Source: Paralichthys olivaceus (Eukaryota; Chordata; Actinopteri; Pleuronectiformes; Paralichthyidae). Taken from it: DNA of 64,000 nucleotides. The stretch covers positions 18,597,501 to 18,661,500 of the forward strand of contig NC_091093.1 of NCBI RefSeq assembly GCF_024713975.1, written 5' to 3'. A program made the translations under genes and the position numbers. The notes beneath the pieces are model-generated. The model saw only the letters and a program-made list of their open reading frames with translations. It searched no databases and had not been told where the DNA came from. Positions 27,366-38,668 of this stretch are shown here, in pieces (positions within the stretch are counted from its first letter, which is position 1; each line of letters opens with the position of its first letter).

Positions 27366-30339
27366 AGGTATAGATTTATATTTTCCTCTCCTTGGGTGTT
27401 TACTTTGTTTTTTACTCTTAATCTCGCCCAATGTGCACGAATGAGCATCGACACGCGGCTGGTGCATTTAAACCCTCCAGGATTATTAGAGCTCCATAGC
27501 CACAGTGGTGAATAGGTCAACAAGTTTAGAAACCATCCATTAAGGATTCGAGATAGCAGGAGGAAAAAAATATCCTTTTTTGAATGCAAATTTAATTGAC
27601 TGAACTCTTGGCATACAGAACATGAATCACATTAAGAACAACCATAACTTGGCTGAATTATTCATTCGTACTGGCCTATTGAATCCCCTCCCCCAGGCAC
27701 CCCCATCCTACAGCACAGTGTAGGTTGTGTCAAAAACGTAAAAACCCGTCTCTGACTCACTGCTGCTGTGGCTGTTCTTATGAGCAAGGTTTATCCAAGA
27801 CATGACTCCCATTTATTAAATGATGGTTCCGTTCTGTGTACCGTATAATTGGCTTTCATTCAGTGCTGATGGAGCGGCTCATACATGTCAGAGAGGGCGT
27901 GTGGCTCCAGAAATTGTAAATGAACATACAGGACTCCCTAACTTGCTTGTAGTGATTGTGTGTTTTAAATTCTATGCACAGGCTGTATGAATATGCTGAG
28001 GCAGAGCAATGGTGGCCATCCTGTGAGCCAAATTGTGTTGGGCTTGAGGGACTGTCTGAGTCTTCAGTGACAGACCCTGTGTCTGATCCCAGCTATGCTT
28101 ACTCTCCGGCTGCGTTCTACCTGGGGGCCTGACGGTATTAGCATGAGATTTGCTGGAGAAGAGAGTGCTCCCCGGGGTGAAGTTAAAGTGTTTTCTCTGT
28201 GATAAGCCAAAAGTTGAAAAAAGACCAAACATCGAATGTCCAATTTTGTGATTCCGCACAGCAGTTTTTTTAACATCATGAAAAAAAATTTTTTTCGGTA
28301 CAGTTAAATTACTTTTTTTCTGTTACACTGTTTACAACAAACCAATCAATATGTATACAATTCAAATACAGTGTTTTAACTGTACACATCACAACTATAA
28401 GGTTGTTGGTCACTGTCAGATGATCTACCATGTTGAAATATCTCAATATCTGTTGAAAGAATGGAAGATAAATTCTGTACAGATATTTATGCTCCCCAGA
28501 GGATGTGCCACCACAAGATTAATCTCTATAAACCGATTCTACCTGTGAATATGTCGATTTTTGGTTGAGGGATAAGATTTTCGGGCCAGAATCTTTTATC
28601 TTGACCAATCAGGGCTATCTGCTTTTTAATTCAGCTATACATTCATATGCTAATCGCTGTTACAAGAGATAGCCAAGCTGTTCTCTGGACCTAAAACGCT
28701 TACAAAAAGAAACAACCAAAATATTGGCTGTTGCCCAAGAGGATGCTGATGGGCTCTGAGACTACCACGAGGTTGAAATGTGTTGTTTTAAGCTAAACAT
28801 TTCATCTGATATACATTTCTTTATTGCAGTGAAATCCTATGACCCAATGAGAAAGTTTCATGTGTGGTATAACTTTCAGAGCTCCAGTGTCAGAGATCTT
28901 CAGAGTCTGGGTCATGTCGAGTACAGGATGGACACCAGCTGTCATGTGCAACCTATGTGCAACCTTGCTTGAGACAGTGTCCCCACCCATCAGACCATCT
29001 TGCAGCCAGAAGGTGACCAAGTGTTTATTCCCCAAATAGTCGAACCCACTAATCCAGGTGACAATGTACGGTACAAAGCCCCGAGGCATCATCATGGGAC
29101 AGACAATTTCTCAGAAAAATAGAGAAGGTGCATCTTCCTCTGTATGGGACCAGTCAACGTAATGTACCGACCGCCCTGGGTGAGGTCTACTGGCATCATT
29201 CTGTGAGGACAAAGAACTAATATCCTGGGTGGCAGAAAAACATCGTCCCTCAACATCCACACAAGTAATAAAGTAATTTATCAAAATCACTCAATGGAGG
29301 TGGCACTGAAGCTCAGTGCTCCAGTCAAGTCAAGGTCTAAAGAAATGGCAGCCATTTTAAAAGCTTTTAAATGATAGCTCACCATCGCTTTCATATCAGA
29401 ATTCAAATACAGTAATTAAATGTACAATATCTTACTTCAGTCACTAGAGGTCTCTCAATCAAAACAATAACAAAAGAGCTAGTTTGATGATGGGATGAAG
29501 CAGCAAGGGATCATGGGAGTTGGAAGGAAAAAAATAGCAGACTGGCTAATTGACAAGCAATATGTTTCACTTTCTGTCCTTTGCCCCAGAAGTTATAGCA
29601 GAGATGGACAAAGTCACGAGTAAAATGGAAATTTGCAGAAAACGCATTTGTATATTTGGAATAGATAAGATTTAGCACATAGCACATTTTTGGGATAATG
29701 TAAGTAAGCAAGTCAACAAAATATACAACATAATTGTTTTTAGACGTTTTAATGAAGAATTGTTACATATTGTATTTTTAACAGTCAAAGTATTTTCATG
29801 CCATGACTTTGAGAAACTTAACATGGTTTACATCTTGCTATAAGTAAATATGCGGGACAATATCTTTAATGAGAATGTGATTGCGGCCTTCAGGCCTTTA
29901 ATAACACATTTCAGAGCTTGAATAAATTTGACCATGTCAAGGAAAGCTATACAGGAAAAAATGTCTTTGAAATATTTCTATGGACACTTAATGAATAAAA
30001 GAACAAAATAACTCAGAGCGTTTCACCATTTATATCCTTGAGACCCCGAGCTTAACTCTGCTAAATAAAAATATAAGCGAAGAAATAAACAAATAAAAGG
30101 GTTTTACTCAGACACAGAGGATGTTAGCCTCAGGAGTTCATCAGTCATGCATCACTCACTGAGTAAATATAGAGAATATGTACGATTTTAGCCTTGTGAT
30201 GTGACATGTGATTTTACCTTAATGTTTCTGTGGTGTCCTGTTGAAAAGGAAACAGTGTGTGAGTCTATCAAGCCCAAAGAAATAAAACAGAAGCGTCTCA
30301 TATCCTGTTCCCTGGTTTCCAATTTAACAAAAGGTTGTA
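27366..30339. other. Intergenic DNA, probably old repeat-derived
   Basis: 28415-28500 and 28735-28780 (CCCCAGAGGATGTGCC, then CCACGAGGTTGAAATGTG) resemble a frequent teleost repeat from memory. The - strand open frame at 28802-29095 (97 codons) is unrecognised and without splice context. 29290-29520 also has a repeat-like feel. No gene supported. Confidence 0.4.
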
Positions 30340-30400
30340 CACAATGGGTGAGCGTGGTCAGCACCGTCACCTCACTGCACAAAGGTTCCCGGTTCAAATC
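30340..30400 (+). repeat. tRNA-derived SINE-like remnant
   Basis: GGTGAGCGTGGTCAGCACC resembles a Pol III A box region, and CCCGGTTCAAATCCTGG some 30 nt later matches the B-box consensus GGTTCRANTCC. The sequence between them matches the head of a common teleost tRNA-derived repeat (GCAGTGGTTAGCAC...). There is no cloverleaf, so it is not a functional tRNA gene. Confidence 0.5.
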
Positions 30401-33295
30401 CTGGGTTGGTTGAGCTGTCTGGCTTCCTTGGGGTTCTGGTTATTGAAGCCTCAAAAGTCCAGTCCCTTCAAGGACTCACAGACTTTGGACCGCGTGAGCT
30501 GGAACATGCTAAAGATGCCACTCAGCATTAACTAATAAACTGAAGAAAGACAAGGTTTTTGAAAAAGCTCTGAAATCTGATGTTAAAAGGTTCAGACCAT
30601 CACTCAATCACTTACTCCCTCCCCTCTGTTCCACAGTCTTTTCAGCAAATTGCTAGATATTCATTATCCCATACTGTTTACAGTAGAGTCATCAATATTG
30701 TTTATGGCAGGATGGACATAGCCCAAGATTTTGACATAACTGAATTTATGCTATGTTAGACACCATTTCTCTTTCAGCCCACATACTATAGAAACTGTAC
30801 AGTAGCTATTGTGCTTCATAATGCTGCAGAATGTTCATCGCATCAACATGTATTATGTTAATCTGCATCAAATTATGGAAATTATGTTTATCCTCTTTGA
30901 TGCTTTAACACATTTCATGTATTAAATACCAAAAAGCATTTCCATTGACATTAGGATTATGAGATTCATTACAGTTGATGGAACTGAATAAGCTTTTTTA
31001 TAATTTAAAGAAATGTATGTGAACTCAATGTATTCAGTGTTTGTTTTTCTTTTTAATGTCCCTTGCTGTCTTCCCATTACTAATCATGTTTCTCTGCACA
31101 GGTTGAGATTTATTGAAACCGATAGCCAACTCCCACATGTACCGACTTTAGTTTAGTTCCTGCAGCGTGTTACACATGTTGACAGATGTCTCCCAGCATA
31201 GATTCAGTCAGGGAAAGATCCCAGCAGACTGGAGTGACAGGGTGACGACTCAGCTGAGCAGCTGGGAGTCAAACTCTATTCAGGCTGAGGTAATGTGACC
31301 AGGCCTCTCAGGGAGGGAGAGCTGAGCCGTGCTCCTGTCAGTGCATCTGTCTGTGTTTCTGTCTGTGTTTCTGTGTGTTTCTGTGTGTTTCTGTGTGTTT
31401 CTGTGTGTATCTGTCTGTATGTGTGTGTGTCTGACATCTACAAATGCACAATAATGTTGAAGGAAATGAAAGGAGACAAAAAGGGGTAAAGATGTAATAA
31501 AGATGTGATTAGCATTGTGGTCATTTGGTTCTTTATGTGATATTAACATATGACAACAGACTTGCCAACATCACATTTCAATAAATGTTTAAGAACTTGT
31601 TCCTTGTTCTGACTTGGTAGATTAAGATATATATTAAAAAAAGGAAATATGTTGGGAAATTAGTCAGGACCTCCACCTTTAACACAACATGCCTGGACAG
31701 AGCATCACTAACTGTGCCTGTGCAGCACAGTATCTGTAAATAAATATTTCTAGGAAATGATTCCATATTTAGCTCTTATTAAAAAATAAATGAGACCCAA
31801 TTATACAAGAGCCTAGTCAACTGAAACACTGGTTCATTTATGTTGATTTGATTGTAGCATTGTATTTGTTTCCAAAGAGTTGAATTCTCTTGGTTTAGAT
31901 TTTAATGATGATGAAAATAAATCATGCATCAAATCATGAAAAGCCACAGAGACTCTTTCCACACAAAGATGATGATCGTGTGTGTTTTACAATGACCCTT
32001 TAGTTCAGTACCGTGATCACAAATGACCACTTGGAAAGAAGGATAAATTGCAGGAAGCACTGTAGCACCATCCAGTGGCCGAAATGTTTAACTTAAATTA
32101 GTGATTAGTTTTCATGAGTCATTTGTTCAGTTTATTCATTCCACATAAAAATGTTCAGAACTCAGGCTCATTAAATATAAAACTTTGTTTGCTTTATTCA
32201 AACCAACTTTACTTTAAAGATGCTCAAATGATAATGACTACAATTAAATTCCTGATTTCCTTTTTGTAATGTTATTGTCATAATATAATCTTGTTCTCAT
32301 TAATACAACTGTCTCATAATAAGCCACATGAAATACGTACTTTCATTGCTTTCCTGGTCTCTGGATGCAATAGCGAAACCAGCTGCTTCAAAATAGTTGT
32401 GATGACGGGTCAAGTGCAAACCTTCCCACATGAATTAATTAGGTTTGACTTCTTTCTCTGCTGTGGATGCCATTACTCCACTACAGAGAAGAGTTGTTGG
32501 CTGCTATTTTTCATTATAAAGTCTTCTAAGTATTCCTGTAAACAAGGCTGGTGTTTCATAATATAGTTTGCATCAGCATCTTTCTACTTGTTACTGCAGG
32601 TCTAAGAAGGTTCAGACAGGAGTGGATCTGTTTAGTCCACATCAAAGTGAAACAAAGCAAACCAATGAGTGCAGTGATAATTCCACATTGCTCCGACTGA
32701 AACTCCTGTTTTTCCTCGAGTGCACATTCAGCCTTTGCTGAGTTTATTGGCACACAGGGCCTAATTAACTTGCAGCGGAGTGTTTACTGTCAGACAACTG
32801 GCTTCATTTTTCTTTTGATGAATGATTGATGCTCCGCAGGGGTGAAGCAGCAAACGTGTGCCGGCATAGAAAAGTTCTAATGCTCCCTCAGCTAACAGGG
32901 AAAATGATAAAATAAACATCATGAAACAAACATCTCTGAGCAGGATGGGATTAGGTGTATTAGACTGTGTCAGTGAGAACGCCTGCAAGGAGAAACATTT
33001 TAATCTTCTCTCAGTGATTAGATAACATAGCTGAAAAAACACTTTGTGTCATTATTTTATCCTTTCAGCTGTCCACTGGCATTCTGATATATTCATCTGA
33101 TCGAGAAGCATTTGTGGATTTGAGGGTTCGACGAAAAGTAATGATCTTGAGATCTAAGACATCACACATGGTCACAACACAAATCCAGGCAATTGTAAGA
33201 TGATTAATAATAATAGAAAGCAGATTTCTGTGAGTATGTGAGTAAAATCAGTTCACTGCATTTTCATCCACAAATTGATTTCAATTATTGAGTAG
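30401..33295. other. Intergenic DNA with a GT-rich tandem repeat
   Basis: AT-rich, no gene seen. It contains the tandem repeat at 31346-31430. Open frames across that repeat are low-complexity artefacts. Confidence 0.6.
31346..31430 (+). repeat. Tandem TCTGTGTGTT-type minisatellite
   Basis: Successive units such as CTGTCTGTGTTT and CTGTGTGTTT repeat about eight times with small variations, ending in TGTGTGTGTCTG. Confidence 0.9.
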
Positions 33296-33440
33296 GGAAG
33301 TAAGTATGTAAAGTTTATTTGTATAGCACTTTCCACAAACAAGAGTCACAACTATCCTTACAAGGCACAAGAAGTTAAAAGGAGTTAAACGATGAAATTT
33401 AAAAACAGAGAACAAATACACCGTAAAAAGGAGAAAGTCC
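33296..33440 (+). repeat. Interspersed-repeat fragment (TTTATTTGTATAGCAC type)
   Basis: AAAGTTTATTTGTATAGCAC followed by CCTTACAAGGCACAAG and an A-rich tail matches, from memory, the head of a very common teleost repeat. There is no internal second copy in this window to confirm it. Confidence 0.45.
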
Positions 33441-35199
33441 AGTGAAGTGCAAAGAGAGACAGATGTGGTAAATCGCCTGAATACCCTATAATTTGAGATT
33501 TTGACCAGTTTAAAATACTTCAGGCCTCCAGACATATTCTGCAAATATGGAACATCAGTCTAAATATAACAAACTCTCATATTCTCACTTACATGTTTAA
33601 CCAATTACAGGAGCAACAAGTTTAGTGTCACATGCCAACAAGAGTTGGAGCCACTGATCAAAACAGATGACTTCCCCTTTTGATCATTGTGTGTTTGACA
33701 GCTTCTGCTTCACTGTTTAGTAATGTCAATACAAAGTGTTCTAGACAATCTGGATGTGCAAGTCTAACCATCACAGCCAGTCAATGCAAATACAAATGCA
33801 CTGACTAGACACAATTAGCTCATCATCATACATGAACATTCACTATCTTTGCACTAAAGTTGCTCAGAGGCACAATAAAAGCTCATGAGTCCTCGCTAAT
33901 GTATCAGTGTCTTCTTTATTTTCGTCGTCATGACAGCAGAGGTTAATGTTTCTCTTATCTTGCACAGTGGGCGGCACAATGTAACCTGAGCCTCATAGAG
34001 GCGTCTCCGGCCCAATCTCACCCTGTAGTCACTTACTGGCAGATGGAGGAAGTGACTCATCTCAATACGTCAACATGAACAGTGATGTGGGTTTCAGATT
34101 CACACAATGCCAAGAACGTCTTGTGAAACGGTTACACCCCTCCCCTTCAACTCTACTGTAAATAGAAGCCTGAGAAAAAGTGCAGACTGAACCAAGTGAA
34201 CACAGAGCGTGAAAACTCTATAAACTGATTGACATGTCCTCCTACTGGTGGTGCTAAGGAAAGGTCAGGGGATCACTATAAACATCAGGATTCTCTCTGG
34301 GCCCATAAATATTCACTGAACATTTTATGGAAAGTTTGCCATTAGTTTTTTTAAAGGTCAGGTCATCACCAAAATAATTATCCTCTGGGGATTATTAATA
34401 TCGGTCAAACTCATGCAAATGTGATGAGCACTGGTGAAGACATCTTGCTCTTTGCACCGAAGTAGTTTAATCATCTTTACATATACACAGTAAATTCAAA
34501 ATACTACCTCCTAGCTAATTCATATACTATTTGGGCTTTGACTGAAAGATATGAGTCCTATAATAAACTCAATCCTCCTCTTGTTGCATCCATGAGGAAA
34601 AATACTAAATCCCTTCTGGCTCCTGGGTCAATAAATTTTACTTACAATTAAATCAGTTCTGTGCTGTTTTGTTGGGGGTGTCTTTCCACCTGGAAAAGAA
34701 AGAGAAAACAATGGATCATTTTTATAAGAAGTTTTATTGGGGAAAATCCCAGCAAACAATCACCATTTTGCACATTTTTGTATCAGATAGATCAGCCCCA
34801 CACTCACATGAGGGTTTGCTGGAAAAAAAGGCACACAACAATACATAAGTTAAAGTGAAAGCCCTGCAGAACAAACCAAACAAAAAACCCAAGAAAGGGC
34901 AGGAGGAAAGAAAACTGATGAAAGTAAAAAGTTATACCAAATCAAATGTATGTAGTAGTGCATCACATTTATACTATATTATAATTTGTACTGACTAAAT
35001 TTGATTGTAAACAATTACACGCAAAACAAATTAGATATTAGATTAGCGTCTAAGTTTTGACTTAACATTATATTGACATAATATTGGTTTAATGGATCGC
35101 ATTTGTATTTATAAACTGGCTCCTACTGTTTCCAAATGTAAGAAATGTGATAGGACAGCGTGTCTGACATGAGCCCACTTCTACTGGATAGTCTGGTCA
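33441..35199. other. Intergenic DNA, no gene seen
   Basis: AT-rich with short runs. Short open frames (for example 34661-34858) have no coding signature. Nothing else supportable. Confidence 0.6.
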
Positions 35200-35560
35200 T
35201 GTAGTACTCATCACCCAAGAGCTGAAGTGGGAGCTGAACATCGGCTCCCTCACCAAAAACAGCTGAAGAAATTCAACCTGCCAAAGCAGATGATGGTGAA
35301 CTTCTACACCGCCCTCATTTGAGTCCATCCTCATCTGATCCATCAACCTGTGGTACGCTGCTGCTACAGCCAAGATACAGGCCAGCCTGCAGCACATCAA
35401 TGGCTCTGCAGAGAATGCTACCGGCTGCCACCTGCCCTCTCTCCAGGGCCTGTACGTCTCCAACACTCTGAGGCCTGCAGGTCAGATTGTGGCCGACCCC
35501 TCCCACCCTAGACATGCACAGCTGAAGATATGTCACCTACATCCGCTAACATCAACTGGT
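35200..35560 (+). mobile_element. Decayed non-LTR retrotransposon (LINE), 3' end of ORF2
   Basis: Frame pieces read LKKFNLPKQMMVNFYTALI (from about 35262, then a TGA at 35321). In another frame they read WYAAATAKIQASLQHING, then CHLPSLQGLYVSNTLRPAG and QIVADPSHPRHAQLK (about 35352-35530). This is the block just after the reverse transcriptase in teleost L2/Rex-type LINEs, recognised from the KFNLP...FY...W..A...LPSL..LY...R.AG.I..DPSHP pattern. The frame is broken by at least one stop and one shift, so it is inactive. It ends about 250 bp before the eif4g2 promoter motifs. Confidence 0.75.
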
Positions 35561-35799
35561 GGGAGGCATTCATTTTTATTTTATTTTATCAGTCAATCAT
35601 CAAATCATGTCAGCTCTCCAGTAGCCCCCCCAACTTGTTTTCTCTCTGAGACAGTGGCTCCGGCCCTGCGTGTTGTAGAAGCCGCTGTGCAGAGATAACA
35701 TCAGAGATAAAGTCAGAGGAGAGGCTCAGGGTCGTGTTCGGTGATCACCTCATCTGTCTGAATTGCGACATTTTCGGTGCTTATCAATTTTTGTGGCAA

Positions 35800-35890
35800 C
35801 GCCGGTCGTGACGTCAGTAGGGAGGGATGATGACGTATGACACGGCCGCCATACAAAACGCAGCTTCACGTGACGTCGCCGGCCAGTGTC
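35800..35890 (+). promoter_or_regulatory. eif4g2: eif4g2 promoter: CRE cluster, YY1-like site, E-box
   Basis: A CpG-rich, TATA-less block lies just upstream of the non-coding exon 1. It holds a perfect CRE TGACGTCA at 35809-35816, TGACGTAT at 35831, GCCGCCAT (YY1 core on the - strand) at 35845-35852, and CACGTGACGTCG at 35867-35878. Another GACGTC lies in exon 1 near 36050. The start site is inferred to lie within or just after this block. Confidence 0.65.
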
Positions 35891-36067
35891 TGTTCTCTCT
35901 GGAGCCGCTGCCACATCGAAGCCGTCGTGTCTCTGCTGCTCTGAAACAAAAAGCGTTCAGGGTTAAACACGACGTTTTCTCCGCGCTCTCTTTCCCACTC
36001 CATCTTTACTTCTTTTTCTCTCTTGGGTTGCCAAGACAACAACTAAGCTGACGTCCCTTTTGTAAAG
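35880..36067 (+). other. eif4g2: eif4g2 exon 1, 5' UTR (start approximate)
   Basis: The donor TTGTAAAG|GTGAGT at 36068 is strong. An in-frame TAA at 36044-36046 closes the reading frame upstream of the GUG start in exon 2. No ATG occurs in that frame between the TAA and the GUG. The 5' edge is a guess from the promoter motifs. Confidence 0.65.
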
Positions 36068-36112
36068 GTGAGTAGCTGTTTCCCAGGTTTTTTTGTTTTT
36101 TTTTTCCTCCCC

Positions 36113-36150
36113 TGTGCCCGGCTAACGTTAGCTAACCGGGCACAGCTAGC
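36113..36150 (+). other. GCTAACGTTAGC motif and inverted repeat in eif4g2 intron 1
   Basis: Perfect 9-bp arms TGTGCCCGG (36113-36121) and CCGGGCACA (36136-36144) enclose a 12-bp palindrome GCTAACGTTAGC (36121-36132) and GCTAAC. GCTAGC follows at 36145-36150. It lies 45-80 bp after the exon 1 donor. Related words recur at 36314-36326 (CGTTAGCATTAGC) and 36879-36888. Confidence 0.7.
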
Positions 36151-37589
36151 CAGCATTTTCGTTTTTAGGTCAACTGTCATGTACCAATCGACACACCACA
36201 CGCCTGAGTTTTAGTTGTATCGTCTGTTGGTTTTGTTGGTGTGGAGAAGTTGGGCCGTGATTTGTTTCCTGTTCGTGGAAACCTTGTGCGGTTTCCTAGA
36301 ATTGTTTACAGCCCGTTAGCATTAGCTTACCGGTGGCCTACTTAAAAGCCTCATCCAGACGTCGCAGCGAGGACTTCCGGTGTTTGAACAAAGACCTCAT
36401 AAAATCAGCTGTTTGTTTGCCTCGATATATACCAGACCCCTTATCGATCTGAATCCACATCGATTCGTGTCGATTATAGCAATAAAACACAATTTAATAT
36501 TTTTTTTAAAAACTGGATTTTGAAGATTTTATTTAAGATTTTGAATGTAAAATTGCCGTTATCGTCGAGTGAGATGGAAACACAAGATTCTGAGTTAATA
36601 GACGTGTTTGTGAAAAGATAATTAACTAAAATCGCACATCGGATTATAACGTCCCCGTCGTCGGATCTGGATAAATCCAGCGCACATGTAATCCAGGTCC
36701 TGTGTCGAAATCTGCTTCTCCCCCGGGTTGAGTTTCCTGAGTTTCCCTTCCTGCGCTGCCCTCAATCACCGGGTGAGATAGTTAGTGTTAGGTAATCCAG
36801 GTCATCGTCAGGTTATGTGACGAGTGGTTGTGGTTTATTGTTGAAAACACGTCGACACCGATCGTCCACCGCGGTGTGCTAAGCTAACCCTGTTTCACTT
36901 CCACGGACACGTGTTGGCGCTCATGTGCTCATCGATTTCACCAAGATCGATCAAACAATTATTAAAGAGGAAGCCATCAGAAAACACGTACGTCATTATT
37001 ATCGCATGTTTGTAATGTGTCCGGTGACTCTGACATCAGGGTACCGACGGGCCTACAAGCCGGGAAAAGCCTTGGTCTCTAAATGCCCGACTAAAGATGA
37101 TTTCCCCTCTTTAATTAATTTAAATTTTGCCTTAGTAAATGTTTCTTGTTGCACATTCTATTGCATTTTAACCTGTTCGAGCCATCTGATATATTATAAA
37201 ATTAATGATGACTTTAAATGATTATTTTTAAAAGGTTCTACCAATCTTTCCATGCACTTGTTATTGTAAGTACCTGAGAGGAATTGGCTGGATTTCAATG
37301 ACATCTTTCACACTTTGGTTATATGAGTGACACAGATATTAGGTAACATGTCTGTGTGGAGAGGTCTTTAGTACGGTTTAACCACCTTAAGTTAATTTAT
37401 TTAATGACATTTGTGTCTTGGACTTCATTTGTTAAACCTTGTAATGACTCTGCTAATGTTTCTTTTCATTTTACATCCATTTGAAGTCAGTTAATTTGAT
37501 ATTGTCTCTGTCTCTGTTTTCAGATCCCCTTTTCCCACCCCACATCTAGAAATTTATTCTTTTCAGATATTCTTTGTCAAGCCGCCAAA

Positions 37590-38668
37590 GTGGAGAGTGT
37601 CGTTGCAACAGGGGGTCCTTCTCGTTTCAGGTATTAAACATAATTAGACTTGGTGAACTTATATTTACAGACACTCCTCTCAAATAGCTCACATAAAAAC
37701 TTGGGCTCACATTTTCATATGAGTTAAAACAGTTTTCCTTTCTTTTTCTTTTTATTGATTTATTTTTTTGGTATCGCAGTGTAGGGGGAGAAGGTGGGGG
37801 TGCACCTGAGCACTATCCCAAGACTGTCGGCAACAGGTGATTTTCCAAATTTTCCTTTCACTTGGAACACTTGGTCACTAATCTCTGTTAGATATTAAAT
37901 CCTTACGCTTCTTCACCGGCCTTAAATTTCAGTGGGTGACTCTTTACTGTCTGGATACTGATATATGACTCTACACCCTGGCAGAACGGTGGTCACATGT
38001 TATTAGGGTGAAACTTCTCATTTGAAAGATTAACAATCTACAATTTATATTTTTTTAAATTCTTAACCTGCTTCCACTTTGACAGTGGCTCAGCTGGCTT
38101 CTGTGTAGCATTGACATAATTGGAACAATAAACAACTATTTTGATAATTGGTTCATGGTTAATAATTCTTAATCAAAATGGCAAGGTCAGCTACCTCTCT
38201 TTATCACTTGTAATACTAAAATGAACATGTTCTAACTTTTGGTCAGAAAAAAAAAGATATCTGAAGAAATAGAATTGATACCTGCAAATTCAGTTCACTT
38301 TATGTGAAGGATTGTCAAACAGAAGAGCAACTGATGTTGTCAGATGCTGGAAATGTGATTACAGTCATGTCACTAACAAAACTAACTCAAATGTTGTTTG
38401 GCAAACTGTGAGGTATTAGTGACATTGCAGTGTAGCTCATCCGCCAAAACTCAGGGCTAGGTATTTGATATGTTGATATGTATGCCTTTCCTGATAAATA
38501 TGTTCCGGTTGTAACGTTGGCTTTGTTTTGTGTTCATTGCAGCGAGTTCCTGGGGAAAACCCCAGGTTCTAGCGTTCAGAGATGGGTCCCTTCTCGAAGC
38601 ACTAGACGAGAGGTAAACTCCTCCAAAGACAAAGGGCTAAATGATGTAATCTTCAGGAAAGTGAGAGG
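37590..38668 (+). CDS. eif4g2: eif4g2 coding exons 2-4 (N-terminal region)
   Basis: Exons 37524-37630 (GTG at 37590), 37780-37836 and 38543-38668. They encode residues 1-74: a Gly-rich stretch VGGEGGGAPEHYPKTVG, then SEFLGKTPGSSVQRWVPSRS and IFRKVRG, which leads into MIF4G. The 37837-38542 intron is the longest inside the coding part and holds nothing recognisable. Confidence 0.94.

Noticed and set aside
28802..29095. 97-codon - strand open frame (MMMPRGFVPYIVTWISGF...)
   Set aside because: The peptide looks moderately protein-like, but I recognise no family. There are no splice sites or neighbours to support it, and the area seems repeat-derived.
30340..30420. Functional tRNA gene
   Set aside because: A- and B-box-like sequences are present, but no acceptor stem or anticodon arm forms. 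It fits a tRNA-derived SINE relic.
12916..35199. A ZBED5-like gene between galnt18 and eif4g2
   Set aside because: No BED zinc finger or hAT-transposase-like frame seen. In mammals this gene is a later domesticated insertion.
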